In this document: positions 1-10,924 of the stretch, piece by piece | Layout of the letters: every line of letters begins with the position of its first letter | Numbering within the stretch: position 1 is the stretch's first letter | Origin: Peromyscus leucopus | Taxonomy: Eukaryota; Chordata; Mammalia; Rodentia; Cricetidae | Reading direction: 5' to 3' | NCBI RefSeq assembly: GCF_004664715.2 | Contig: NC_051069.1 | Coordinates: 70,826,647 to 70,890,646, forward strand | Length of the DNA stretch: 64,000 nucleotides | The notes under the pieces: generated by a model | Told to the model about the DNA's origin: nothing | What the model saw: the letters and a program-made list of their open reading frames with translations, nothing else | Database searches by the model: none | Translations under genes and position numbers: made by a program

Positions 1-2270
1 TGAGATCTTTATATTAAACCAAACTCAGAGAAACAAGCACTAGGTTTTCTCATACACCAATGACTAGAGGAAGAGGACTATAAGAAGTAAGGAAGACGTC
101 TAAAAAGGAAGGGGAATGAGTGAGGGTAATGGAATAAATATCTTTTAAATGCAGAAATGGGGACTGTTTAGAGCAGAAGAGACCACAATCCAAAAGGGAT
201 GATGGAAATGGGGAGGCAATGGGAGGGGCAAATAAGACCAAAGTACAAAGATGTATAAAAATGCCACCATGAACCCTATTTCTTTATTTGATACACAAAT
301 AACATGGTTGAATAAAAAGATGAAAAAGAGAAATCTTACCTATCTACTGTGCAGAAACATTTAATTAGCAAACTCACTAATTGTTTCAAGAAGATTCCTT
401 TATATCTTAAAATGTTAGCAGATGTATCGTGCCACACATCAGTATTGTGTTTAGTAATACATTTTTGAGTTACTAGCGACATATCGAATATGTTTTAATA
501 CATGTAGTTTTAATACATTTAATACATCTAGAAGATGTTTCTAGAAATAGTGGAGTAATGCAAACACTACAAATTTCCCTAAAATTTCATTTTCATTTTG
601 AGCATAAACTTAAGAGAAATGCTGTACATGTCATAGCAGAAACTAATATCTTTTAAAGTAGCAGCTTGCTCTGAATTTCTAATTTGCTGAACTGTTACAA
701 AATACTTTATCTCTCATTGCTCAACAAAAATATTTCACACTTTCAATTTCAAATCTGAAAAATACTCTGTACATAAAGCTTTTTCCTCTAGGTCATACCA
801 TTGTTGGTTAGCTTTACCATTTTAATGAATAGCAAAATTATATTATTCAATAGTTGAATATTAATATTACTATCAGAATTCCAATTCTCTATAGCTTTGA
901 ATAAATGGGGTCATGTTAGTCTGCATTCACAGAATAGCTTCAGGGCCAAGCATTGTGTCTCACTGACATAAAGCTACTAAATAAATATTTGTATTGAGGA
1001 TCAAAAGTAACTGTTCCAAAGTGGATCCTGGAACACAAAGTACATGACTGCTACTTTGAAGATCTTCATGAAGGTGCTTTAGAACTTATTATAAAACACT
1101 TCCCACTGTAATTATAAGTGTTCTCTGACATTTAAAGATCCATGCTTCTCCATTTATAAAAGCATTTTTAATGCTTCCATTTGCCTTTAAAATCCCATCA
1201 TAGTTCGTTGAAATACATGTGGTCTTATTTTAAGACCTCATTAAGTCAATTTTCTAGTTTTAATCAAAATATTTAAATTAAAGTGCTAGGTAAAATTATA
1301 TGTTTATTTCGTTGGAGGGAGTTGATACCAGGAAAGAAATAGCAATTAAGACATTGGGGATATACTTGTTTACAGGTGAATAGAACTGTCTCTAGCATTT
1401 GTTGCTACTATCTACCCTCATTAAAAGAAAGCCTGAGAATGGACTTCTTTAAATCTACCTTTTCCCATCTTTTTTTTTGGTAGGAAATATAGCAATATGC
1501 ATGGAGTGGTTCCTGGGTGGAGCTTCTGAGGACCCCTGTTTTGTAATTAGATATCTGAAGCTCTTTTAATTTTGTGAACAGTTAAGACCCTTAATTAAGA
1601 CTCAGACTAGGATGCTAAAGCATAATGGCATAGGAGTCAGATTCTAGCTGAACCTGAGAAACAGCTCTCACAAGCCTGAACCTAACTGTTAAATACAGAC
1701 TTCAATTCTGTTAGGGTCACTGTTATTTCCAGATTCCAAATGTGCAGCCAAAACCAATTTCCAAAGTATTTAAGACATAGTCTTTACCCTTGATTTATCA
1801 AAGTATGATTATACTTTGGTTGTAAAATGCGTCAGTTCTTCCTTTGCAAACATTAATCAAGAGACTGACTTATCGCACAGCGTTTGCTTGGAACGTCACT
1901 GCTTACACATTTTCCTTCATTCTACAAATAGTTTCTGAGCAGCCAGGCATGTGGGCCTTAGAGATGAGCAGTATACTTCAAGATGTGTATTATGAGATAA
2001 TCTGCTGAGTATATTTTGTTTAATCATGCCAAATAAGTCAAAAGTAATTTAAAATTAAAATTGACAATTTCTGAATTCCTATGTTAAATTTAATTGCAGA
2101 GTGAAATACAAATTAAATACTTAAGCACTAGTACCTACATAATAGCCTAGAATTTACCTCCTTCAAAATGCGTGTTTAAATTTTATCAGCATTATCTGTC
2201 TCTAGTCATGTAAATGTATGTTGTGTAATGTTTTTAGTTTGGAGAAAATTGCAAGACAAATTCTGAAGAC
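1..2270. other. Unassigned AT-rich intergenic DNA
   Basis: No open frame of note, no recognisable SINE, LTR or L1 motif and no GC-rich island. The only open frame is a 63-codon minus-strand one without features. I see nothing functional here. Confidence 0.6.
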
Positions 2271-2273
2271 ATA

Positions 2274-2311
2274 TTCTCTCTCTCTCTCTTTCTCTCTTTC
2301 TCTCTCTCTTT
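2274..2311. repeat. CT-rich simple repeat
   Basis: Impure (CT)n tract with TTT interruptions, just upstream of a B2 SINE. Confidence 0.9.
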
Positions 2312-2345
2312 TTATTAAACATTGATTAAAATATGCAAGACTTGG

Positions 2346-2585
2346 GGGCTGGAGAGATGGCTCAGCAGTTAAGAGTATCTGTTGCTCTTCAGAAGACCTG
2401 TGTGAGATTACCATGACCCACATAGAGGCTTACAACCATATGCAACTATAGTTTCAGGAAATCTATATAATCATAGTTTCAGGGGTTCTAGTGCTCTTTT
2501 CTGAACTCTATGGGCACCAGGTATGCATGTGGTGAACATACAGTATGCAACCAAAGCACTCATTCACCTAAAAATTAAAAAAGAA
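2346..2585 (+). mobile_element. B2 SINE
   Basis: Begins with the B2 head GGGGCTGGAGAGATGGCTCA, which derives from a tRNA and carries the pol III A-box region. It continues through the B2 body (CACCAGGTATGCATGTGG) into an A-rich tail. It is diverged, with a partly duplicated internal stretch (TCATAGTTTCAGG occurs twice). Non-coding; mobilised in trans by L1. Confidence 0.85.
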
Positions 2586-2599
2586 AAGCTAAAAAAAAG

Positions 2600-3645
2600 A
2601 GAGAGATTCAAAACCTGATATTCTGAATCTGTAAAAGGAGAAAGCAGGGAATACACTTTAACTTCTAGATAGAAAGAACTTTGTCTGAGCAGGGCCATAG
2701 TAGTACAGGCATTAAGACCAGTGATTGACAAGTAGGACCTCAGGCAACTGAAAAGCTTCTGTACAGCAAGGGGCATGATCACTTTAGTGAAAAGACAGCC
2801 TACAGAATGGGGAAAATGTTAACTAGATATACAACTGATGTCTACAATAGCTGAAGAATTTACAACACTAAGCATCAAGAAAACAAGCTACTTAAGTTGA
2901 AAATAAGACATAGAACTTAGCAGAGTTCTCAAAAGATGAAATACAAATAGCCAAAAAATAATTTTTAAAATAACTGTTTAATATCCTTAGCTCATAGGAA
3001 AATGAATTAAAATTATTTTGAAATTTCATTTTATGCTACTGTGAATGTAAGAAAGGGAGAACAGTTACTCAGTGTTGGTTACAGAGCAAACTGGTGCAGC
3101 CAGTATGGAAATCAGTGTGAAGTTTCCTCAAAAAGCTAGGATTAATTCTACTATATGATCCATCTACACCACTTCTCAACAGATTACCAAAGGACTCAAT
3201 ATTATACTACAAAGATATGCCTGTTCATTACTACTCTATTCACAACAGTCAAAAATGGAAATAATGAAATGTGGTACATATATACAATGGAATTTTACTT
3301 AGCCGTAAATGAAAATGAATTTCATAGGTAGGTGGATGAAGCTGGAAATAATTATTCTGAGTGAGGAAACTGAGACCCAGAAAGACAAATGCTAAATGTT
3401 CTTCCTCATATATAGATGCCACTGCTGAATCTTTAGATATGTGTATTTGAATTCAAGTACCTGTAGGAGGCAGAAAAGTAGTAAGGGGACATGGAGGGTG
3501 GAGTTGAAGGAAAAGGAGATAGAACACAAGTGGAAAGAAGGGTAAATAGGCATAATGGAGAAGGAAGGGAAAATGATGCATGAAAACTGATTACTACAGA
3601 AATTTCCTAAAATGCATAAATATACACACATAAAGGGGGTTTAAA
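2600..3645 (+). mobile_element. Old L1, ORF2 C-terminal part plus 3' UTR
   Basis: Contains the typical L1 ORF2 tail landmarks in order: AAAAGCTTCTGTACAGCA near 2750, ATGTGGTACATATATACAATGG near 3270, and GAGTGAGGAAACTGAGACCC near 3360. A purine-rich 3' UTR follows (GGGGACATGGAGGGTGGAG near 3486). Many indels and stops; no coding capacity. 5'-truncated copy. Confidence 0.85.
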
Positions 3646-3785
3646 TGTAGATACCCTATAACAGGGGAACAATTACTCATCTATCATTCTCTATCAAAAC
3701 ATAAAGTTCAGAGATAAGTATGGGTTACTTCTTTTGGAGTTGTTAATCAGTAGATTTCCATAGACTCCAAACATTGGTTAATCTC

Positions 3786-4245
3786 TGCAGTGGGTTGAGT
3801 GAGAATGCCCCCCATAGGCTCATATGTCTGAATGCTTAGTACTCAGTGGAACTCTTAGGAAATGATTAAGAGGTGTGGCCTTATTGGAGGAGGTGTAGTC
3901 TTGTTGGATGAAGTGTGTCACTGTCAGTGTGGCTGGGCTTTGAGGTTTCAAAAGCCCATACCAGGCCTTATCTATCAATCTATCTATCTATCTGTCAATC
4001 TATCTATGTGTCTGTCTGTCTGTCTGTCTTTCTGTCTGCTGTCTATCTATCTGCTGCCTATGAATCAGAATGTAGAGTTCTCAATTACTTCTCCAGCACC
4101 ATGTCTGCCTGCCTGCCACCACAATCTCTGCCATGATGATAATGGACTAACCCACTGAAACTACAAATAAGTCCCCAATTAAGTGCTTTTATAACTTGCC
4201 TTGGTTATGTTGTCTCTTCACAGAAACAGAACAATAACTAAGACA
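3786..4245 (+). mobile_element. MT-type MaLR solo LTR
   Basis: Shows MT LTR phrases: AGGTGTGGCCTTATTGGAGG, the AGCACCATGTCTGCCTGCC block, ATGATGATAATGGACTAA and the terminal ACTAAGACA. Ends fit TG...CA. A TCTA/TCTG microsatellite has expanded in the middle. Flanks TCTC and TCCTC could be a decayed target duplication. Class III (ERVL-MaLR) retroelement remnant without internal region. Confidence 0.85.
3969..4054. repeat. (TCTA)n/(TCTG)n microsatellite inside the MT LTR
   Basis: About 86 bp of tetranucleotide repeats, switching from TCTA to TCTG units and back. It replaces the centre of the LTR. Confidence 0.95.
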
Positions 4246-4289
4246 TCCTCCAAAACACTGGGTAGGACCCTATTGCTAAAGACATTACA

Positions 4290-5690
4290 TAACTGAGTAA
4301 TTGGACATGAAGAAATCAAGCTAGTACTGGAAGCTTCCTCCCTAGTAGCTAGTGTTCATAGTCCCAGAAGTTTATATATATGTTATGAGGGAAAGAAAAT
4401 TTATCATCAGTCTTACTCAGCTCTGAATCCCTGAAACTATAATAATGACTAGCCTGGCAAGGGAATATAACTGTTGCAATACTGGCATGATTGTTGTAGG
4501 AGTAACCAAACACTTTCTTGTTGAATTTGGTGGCAGCTCTATAAGATGGGTCCCATGTCTCCTCCATTATCTAACCCTCAATTCATGACTGACGATGTCA
4601 TATGCCCCAGGGAAGAAACTAGTACTATTAACTTGTTGACTGGATATAGTAATACACTGTAACTGGAGCTTTTCTGGTCCCACCTGGCTCGCAGCTGCTC
4701 AGACACAAACACACAGATGCTTGCTTATATTAATTAAAAATGTTTGGCCTAATGGCTCAGGCTTCTGGCTACCTAGATCTTACACTTAAATTAACCCATA
4801 ATTCTTATTTATGCTTAGCCATGTGGCTTGTTACCTTTTCCCAGTTCTGCCTTCACATCTTGCTTCTCATGGTGGTGGTGGCAGCTGGCAGCATCTCCTG
4901 ACTCAGTCTTCCACTTCCCAGAATTCTCCTCTCTTTTTTTCCTGCCTATATTATACTTCCTGCCTGGCTACTGGCCAATCAACATGTTATCAGTCAATCA
5001 GAGCAACACATTCATAGCATACAGAAAGATATCTACAGCCATAAGCTGTGCCTATGTTCTTACCTTTAACCCACAAAAACTAGTGTATCACTCAACCCTC
5101 ATTTGAGAAGCCTCATTTTTGCCCTAAAAAATAATTTATACAAAGATCCAAAACTGATCAATGTGCAAAGAATAAGAGACTGTGGAGTTATCAGCTCCAA
5201 ATGGGACATCTATATCACAGCCCTTTCTCTAAGGCTCAAGGACCATCATGAATGAGAAGGTAGAAGGTTTGTAAGAGCCAAATGAAGCAGATGTCTGTGG
5301 TACACAGTGTTTTACAGACATGACAGCATAGTTACACACGTGAACTTATAGCAGCTGCAACAACAAGCATAAGATATTCACAAGCTCAAGCCAGCCAAAA
5401 TCCTGCCATGGATTTGGGAAGAGGGTCAAAAAGTCCCACCCCTATCTGAGTAGCTACCCGGAGAGAAACAGTCAGCTTTCTTGAGGGATGTGGGCTCTGG
5501 GACACTACCCATGCTCCAGTAGGTGGTCTCACACCCATGAACACATACACAACACTAAGTGTATTCACTGGGTATTCAGTTTTCAAAAAGAGAGAGAACC
5601 TAAAGCTGGGAAGGAAAAGTTGAAGAATAGAAGAGGAATTAGGGAGAAGGGGAAGGGTGTGGACTTGCACCAAACACATTAAATATGGCT
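4290..5690 (+). mobile_element. L1 (Lx-like) 3' UTR, split by an LTR
   Basis: Left part (to about 4657) and right part (from about 5042) belong to one long rodent L1 3' UTR. The right part carries GCCAAAATCCTGCCATGG, AAGTCCCACCCCTATCTGAG and a final purine-rich AAAAAGAGAGAGAACC...GGGAGAAGGGGAAGGG stretch. The left part matches the family member at 59990-60300 (AATGACTAGCCTGGCAAGG against AATGACTGATCTGGCAAG). Family assignment is from memory of rodent L1 3' UTRs. Confidence 0.65.
4658..5041 (-). mobile_element. LTR of a 6-bp-duplication family (copy 1)
   Basis: Inserted in the L1 3' UTR. Same family as the copies at 7955, 34948 and 61163: shared TTAAATTAACCCATAATTCT, AGCCATGTGGCTTG, ACTTCCCAGAATTCT and CTACTGGCCAATCA. 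On this strand it reads TGTAACTGG...TACAGCCA. Size is about 384 bp; flanking duplication is unclear. The open frames seen here are shared with other copies and are not genes. Confidence 0.75.
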
Positions 5691-5694
5691 AGTA

Positions 5695-6490
5695 TAGTCA
5701 TTTAATTAGTCAATAAGACATGTGGATACTTGAACTTACAAAGCCTAGTCAGGGTAGCTCCAACAGAAAAGGAGAAGATATGATGTAAAGAGGTCCATAT
5801 ATACTTCTCCTTAAAGAAATTTGCTATAATGAAAAATAAAGAAGCAATAGTTATAGGGAAGCAAGCACATTGGGAGGTAAGCAAGCAGGTTGGAAGGTCC
5901 TGATGTGTGTGAAAGTCTTTAATTATGTTTTAATTTAGATTTCTAAAAGAATTTTCCCCCAAGAGGCATCATTATAAATTGTATTCATTACTTCTACCTG
6001 GAAAATGTAAAAAATCATAACCTGAACTGAAATCTTGGAAATCTGTACAGAAGGCACAACCATAGCATTGTTTATCAGCTGGAACTAGTTTGTCAAGAGT
6101 TCTCTCCACTGGGATTTTCCTCTTGTGATTGAATAAACAATGTGAGCTTCCTCATGCTTCACACCTTATTCTTCCTTCAATTCAAAGCTTTTCCTAGAAT
6201 TCAATCCATTAAAAGTGGAATAAAAATTCTTGGTAATACAAAGGTAAGAATTACTTACTCCCAGGTCTTATAAGAGATAAGTAACAAAATTTTGGCATAA
6301 AACAAAAAAGAACATTTCTTTCTGATACATCCAAAGATGCAAACCAATGTGTTCTTTGTCTTCATTTTAAAATAGTTTAAAAATAACACGTGCATACATG
6401 TTTTAAACTCTTCTCTTATAAAAATTTCAACACAAGTTGTTAATGTTAAATCAGCTTTGAAAGTTATCAGTTGTTTTGTTATAAAACAAG
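5695..6490. other. Unassigned AT-rich DNA
   Basis: No repeat family, gene or regulatory motif that I can support. Confidence 0.55.
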
Positions 6491-6494
6491 TCTT

Positions 6495-6580
6495 TGAGCA
6501 GGGTGTGGTGGCACATGCCTTTAATTCCAGCACTCTGGAGGAGGAGGCAGATGGATCTCTGTGAGTTCAAGGCCAGCCTG
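6495..6580 (+). mobile_element. B1 SINE, 3'-truncated
   Basis: GGTGTGGTGGCACATGCCTTTAATTCCAGCAC through GTGAGTTCAAGGCCAGCCTG is the B1 left half, with pol III A and B boxes. The copy stops after GCCAGCCTG without an A tail. Confidence 0.9.
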
Positions 6581-6689
6581 TAACTTAATAGCAATGTCAG
6601 TAAGTTTTATGCTCTCATGAGATTGTGGAACACCCCAAAACTGCTGATGCACTTTGTCACTGGGAAATATATGGTGCTCTGGGCTTTTG

Positions 6690-6945
6690 TTGTTGTTGTT
6701 GAGGTCATGGGTTTTAGATAATGTCTCTCTGTGTAGTTTGGGCTGCCCTTCAACTTGCTATGTAGCTCAAACTAGTCTCACACTTGCAACCAACTTTAAT
6801 CAGCCTCATATATGCTGGGATTGTACTACCTTGTCCACCTAAAGAACCAGCAACATTGTTTTTAGTTTCAGTGCTTGAATTGTGTGTAGGGCCTTAAATA
6901 TGCTGTGCACATGCTCTGCCACTGATCTACATCTTCAGTGACATA
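6690..6945 (-). mobile_element. Degenerate B1/ID-B1-type SINE
   Basis: Reads as reverse-complement B1 (GTCTCTCTGTGTAGTTTGGG ... ATATGCTGGGATTGTACTAC). It is followed by an antisense ID-like segment (GGGCCTTAAATATGCTGTGC ... CTACATCTTCAG). That order fits an old dimeric B4/ID-B1 SINE, strongly mutated. Confidence 0.6.
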
Positions 6946-6949
6946 GTGC

Positions 6950-7285
6950 AGAAGAGTGACTTCTGAAAATCACTTTCTCCTTTCTCTTTTTCCAAACACC
7001 ATTTGTTCCACATAATGAACTATAATTCCCATCTGATCACCTAATATGTGTTTAAATAGTATATTTCAAATTATAAAAGCAATAATACTCCCAAAATCCA
7101 TTTGTTCTCCCCTTTATGAACACTTTCATCAACACTTTCACCTTCATAAAATTCTTTCATCTAATGGATTATTTTCAGCTGTAGGTTCTAGGCTTCACAT
7201 TAAAAATAAACAGATGGGTCAGGCATAGTATTTGTTTTTCATAATTGTTCTAGATACTGGGTAAAGCAGCTGAATACAACAGGAT
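6950..7285. other. Unassigned AT-rich DNA
   Basis: Nothing recognisable between two SINEs; short open frames only. Confidence 0.5.
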
Positions 7286-7289
7286 GAGT

Positions 7290-7450
7290 ATTTGCACACA
7301 TACATGCAGTGTCACAGAGGACAGAAGAGGGCATCAGATCCCCTAAAGCTGGAGTTATAGACTTGAAAACTGACATGTGTGTGCTGGGAATTGAACTGTG
7401 GTCCTCAGTAAGAGTAGCAAGTATTCCTAATCACTGAACTCCAACTCATA
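7290..7450 (-). mobile_element. B3/B2-family SINE
   Basis: Antisense landmarks AGAAGAGGGCATCAGATCCC, GTGCTGGGAATTGAACTGTG and CACTGAACTCCAACTC correspond to the B3 body and head. Diverged. Confidence 0.85.
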
Positions 7451-7629
7451 CAATGCATATTTATTTGTCAAAATAACTCTCTTTCTGTGTGTATGATCAT
7501 TATTTCTTATAAGGAAATTGGTCTCTGGATAGATGGCCCATTCTAATGTAGTATGGCTTCATTTTAGTAATTTCAAAGATGCCCTTGAATGAAGTAGCAT
7601 TCTGAGTTCCACACAGTCATGATTTCTGT

Positions 7630-7715
7630 GATATTATTTATATTTATATTAACATATATAATATAAATATAATAATATTTCTGATATAATAAATAAAATA
7701 TAATAATATTCAACC
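7630..7715. repeat. TA-rich low-complexity tract
   Basis: Composed almost only of A and T, with repeated ATATAATAAATA-like motifs. Confidence 0.85.
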
Positions 7716-7954
7716 CACCAGTCTCAGCAACAACTTCTGTACACAGAGAACATGTAGCAACTCTGAATAAATATTTGTTTAATAAACTAATGGGTTACTG
7801 GAAGAACAAAATGAATAAAAGACTTAAGATTTCATGCCTGACAAAACCTATTTCATTCCAAATCCCTTCCACAAAGGCTTTCAGGGGGATTTAACTTTCA
7901 AACTAATGTCTTTAAGACTAGAGATAATTTTAAATGAATGGAAGCACAGCAACC

Positions 7955-8357
7955 TGCTGTGGGACATCTTTCTGTATGCTGTGAATGTGTGTTGCTCTGA
8001 TTGGTTGATAAAGTAATGATTGGCCAGTAGCCAGGGAGGAAGTATAGATGGGACAAGCAGATGAGAAGAATTCTGAGAAGAGGAAGGCTGAGTCAGGAGT
8101 CACCAGCCAGATACAGAGAAAGCAAGATGACAAGGCAGAACTGAGAAAAGGTACCAAGCCACATGACTAAACATAAATAAGAATTATGGGTTAAATTAAG
8201 TATAAGAGCCGTCGGTTATAAGCCTGAGCTAATGGCCAAGCAGTTATAAATAATATTAAGCCTCTCTGTGATTATTTTATAAAAGGCTTTAGGACTGTGT
8301 GAGAGAGATTTGTCCTGACTGTGGACCAGGTGGGACACAGGAAACCTTCTGACTACA
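7955..8357 (+). mobile_element. LTR of a 6-bp-duplication family (copy 2)
   Basis: Starts TGCTGTGGGAC and ends GACTACA, as in the copy at 34948. Carries GCTCTGATTGGTTGATAAAG, ATTGGCCAGTAGCCAGG, AGAATTCTGAGAAG and AGAGATTTGTCCTGACTGTG. Flanks GCAACC and GGGACC agree at 4 of 6 positions, as a decayed 6-bp duplication would. Likely a solo LTR of a class II-like retroelement. Confidence 0.8.
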
Positions 8358-8987
8358 GGGACCTTTAAAAAAAAAGAAGAAAGTCATAAGGCTTTTTGGA
8401 CAGCATGTACCATAAGCCCACTGTAAAGAAAACATAGTCATCCACTCAACTGCAATGAGGGTAGTATTCCTAAAGCATGATATGGCCAACTGGAAGTGAT
8501 GATGCCTTGACATGGAGGCATGTACACTACTGTGATGGAAATAACACTCACTCAGTCTAGATTCCAAAGTATTCTCTTAATTTCTTTGTAGCCACAAGTT
8601 GTCAAACTTCATATCAATAATTGAATAAGACTCAAGAGAAGTCAATGGAAAATCAGATAATCTAAGTTCCACTCCCATTTTGTTTTGAAGTATTTGAAGA
8701 ATCAAAACCTAGCCCATTTATATGCTAAGACAATTCCTTTCAACTGATCTGCATCCCCAGCCTGATTTCATATTTTTATAAATTGCAAACATTATTATAC
8801 TAGCCCTAAGGTGAACTTGCATCATCCACTTAGGGATGTGGCCAACTTTCAGTTGCTAGCAACAATTAGCAACTATGAATCATTAAAAATACACTTGATG
8901 CTATAGATGAACACATTCCCAAAATTTTCTAAAGATTATACTTTAAAAGATAATTCTAAAGTGGAGATTTTTATTTGCAAAGGAAGT
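8358..8987. other. Unassigned AT-rich DNA
   Basis: No repeat or gene that I can name. A short GATCTGCATCCCCAGCC near 8747 may be an ID-like scrap. Confidence 0.5.
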
Positions 8988-9375
8988 TGTGGTGGTTTGA
9001 ATAGGTATGGCCCTCATAGACTCATGTGTTTGAAAGCTTGGCCATAGGGAATAGCACTATTAGGAAGTATTGCTTTGTTAGAGTAGGTGTGGCCTTATTG
9101 GAAGAGCTGTATAACTGTATAGGCAGGCTTTGGGGTCTCATATAAGTTCAAGCCATGCCCAGTAGGAGAGTTTACTTCTTGTTCCCTGCAGATCAAGTTG
9201 TAGAACTCTCAGCTCCTTCCTCAGCAACATGTCTGCCTACATGCTGCCATTCTCCTGGCCATGATGATAATGGACTAAACCTCTGAAATTGTAAGTCAGC
9301 CCCAATTAAATGTTTTCCCTTATAAAAGTTGCCATGGTCATGGTGTTTCCACACAGCAATAAACATCCTAAGACA
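8988..9375 (+). mobile_element. MT-type MaLR solo LTR with 5-bp target duplication
   Basis: TGTGGTGGTTTGAATAGG ... CCTAAGACA, 388 bp. It has GTGTGGCCTTATTGGAAG, ATGATGATAATGGACTAAAC and a CCCCAATTAAATG region. It is flanked by GAAGT at 8983-8987 and 9376-9380. The 5-bp duplication is what ERVL-class integrases leave. No internal region, so a solo LTR formed by recombination. Confidence 0.93.
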
Positions 9376-9380
9376 GAAGT

Positions 9381-9783
9381 ATAGATATATAACAATTTCA
9401 ACCTGAAAATTTAATTGCATTGTTTTTTCTTATTGTACAGAAGGTATAGTGCCCTTCATGAATAATAGTTAACCACTAATATTTGAAACATCACAAAACC
9501 CTGAGAAATGAGGTAAAAGAGGATTACTTATGAGAAACAATGAACTTATTAAGACTATGAACTGAAAAGTACTCAAAGAAAAATATGGAGGACTGGAAAT
9601 GTAGTTTAGTGCTAGAAGGCTTGACAACATCTAGTGGCATCAAGTTGGATAGCTTTCACATAACAAGCTAACAGAATAAAAGCTAAGGAAATCAGTTTAC
9701 TATAATCAAAATTTGTTTGATGTAAGACTCATAGTCATGACAAAGCAAAAAATCTATAGCAAACAATTTAAAAGCAATAAACA
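9381..9783. other. Mostly unassigned; weak ID-like scrap and possible old L1
   Basis: GGACTGGAAATGTAGTTTAG near 9590 resembles a worn ID SINE head. From about 9660 the sequence may already belong to the old L1 recognised downstream of 10200. Both are weak. Confidence 0.35.
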
Positions 9784-9934
9784 GCCGGGCGGTGGTGGCG
9801 CACGCCTTTAATCCCAGCACTTGGGAGGCAGAGCCAGGCGGATCTCTGTGAGTTCGAGGCCAGCCTGGGCTACCAAGTGAGTTCTAGGAAAGGCGCAAAG
9901 CTACACAGAGAAACCCTGTCTCGAAAAACCAAAA

Positions 9935-9979
<45 letters not shown>
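9784..9979 (+). mobile_element. Full-length young B1 SINE
   Basis: GCCGGGCGGTGGTGGCGCAC ... GAAACCCTGTCTCGAAAAAC, followed by an (AAAT)n tail from about 9931. Several CpGs survive, including the B box (GTTCGAGGC), so it is young. It is flanked by AAAAGCAATAAACAG (9770-9784) and AAAAGTAATACACAG (9980-9994), a 13/15 target-site duplication. Mobilised by L1. Confidence 0.97.
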
Positions 9980-9981
<2 letters not shown>

Positions 9982-10051
9982 AAGTAATACACAGGGAATA
10001 AAAAAATACTATTAGAGTTACTTATAGAGCTGCCAAGGAAGATTATGAGAT

Positions 10052-10052
10052 G

Positions 10053-10112
<60 letters not shown>

Positions 10113-10158
10113 AAGAAAGAAAGAAAGAAAGAAAGCGAGAAAGAAAGAAAGAGAGAGA
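10052..10158. repeat. (GAAA)n(GA)n(GAAA)n polypurine tract
   Basis: About 107 bp of almost pure purines on the plus strand, AAAG blocks flanking a (GA)n core. Confidence 0.97.
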
Positions 10159-10199
10159 TTCTCTAAATTCTGTTACTCTGGAGAACCCTGACTAATGCA

Positions 10200-10870
10200 T
10201 AGGACCTTACATAACAATAATTGTCATTAATGTAAATGGATTAAGTACTCTAATTAAAAGGCTTAAAATGAATAAAAACACAAAACCTAACTATGTTATT
10301 TATAAAACATTTAAATCACCTCTGTTATTTGTGCTTGAAATACCAGATGAAATCTAAATAGAAGTAGCCACATTAATAATAGATAAAACAGACATTAAAT
10401 AAAATAAATTAAATTAAAACATGAAAACAGATAATGAAGATGTGACAATAAAGAAGAAAATCCAGAGGTTAACAATAATTTAAAACATATATACATCCAA
10501 ATATCAGAGCACTAGAAATATACAGTATGAGTAGACTTAATAGAGACAACAAAAACTGAAGGCATTCTTTCATTAACACCTCATGTTCAGTCGAGATTTG
10601 ATGATAATCGATGAATAAATATTAGATAAATTGTACTCTAGATCAAATGGACCTAACAACTATAAGATATTCCCTACAACAGCATCTAAGTATACTTTTT
10701 TTGCCCCCAAAAGCCCAGATAATATTCTCTCAGACATCATAATATATGGAACAAGTCTCAACAGATTTTTTAAAACTTGAAATTATATTAGGTATCTTTT
10801 CTAACCATGGTACAATATATTTAGTTAGCAGTCACAAACAAAGCTTTAGAACTATACAAATACATGGAAA
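10200..10870 (+). mobile_element. Old L1 ORF2 fragment (endonuclease region)
   Basis: Landmarks of a eutherian-wide L1 ORF2 5' part: TGTCATTAATGTAAATGGAT, a decayed AAACATTTAAATCACC, and CCAAATATCAGAGCACTAGA. It ends at CATGGAAATTAAG, which in L1 precedes the sequence found again at 16939. Reading frames are destroyed. It is the host sequence for the young L1 that follows. Confidence 0.75.
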
Positions 10871-10885
10871 TTAAGTCACTTATTC
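10871..10885. other. Target-site duplication, left copy
   Basis: TTAAGTCACTTATTC, identical to 16924-16938; it abuts the T-rich antisense tail of the full-length L1. Confidence 0.95.
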
Positions 10886-10924
10886 TTTTGTTTTTTTGTG
10901 GTCTGATTGTTCCTTATTTTATAT

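Noticed and set aside
3969..4054. Array-like TCTA/TCTG repeats as a CRISPR-like structure
   Set aside because: Tetranucleotide microsatellite without spacers, in a mammalian genome.
10165..10200. CTCTGGAGAACCCTGACTAAT as the 3' end of a MaLR LTR
   Set aside because: The phrase fits, but nothing upstream of the polypurine tract supports an LTR body.
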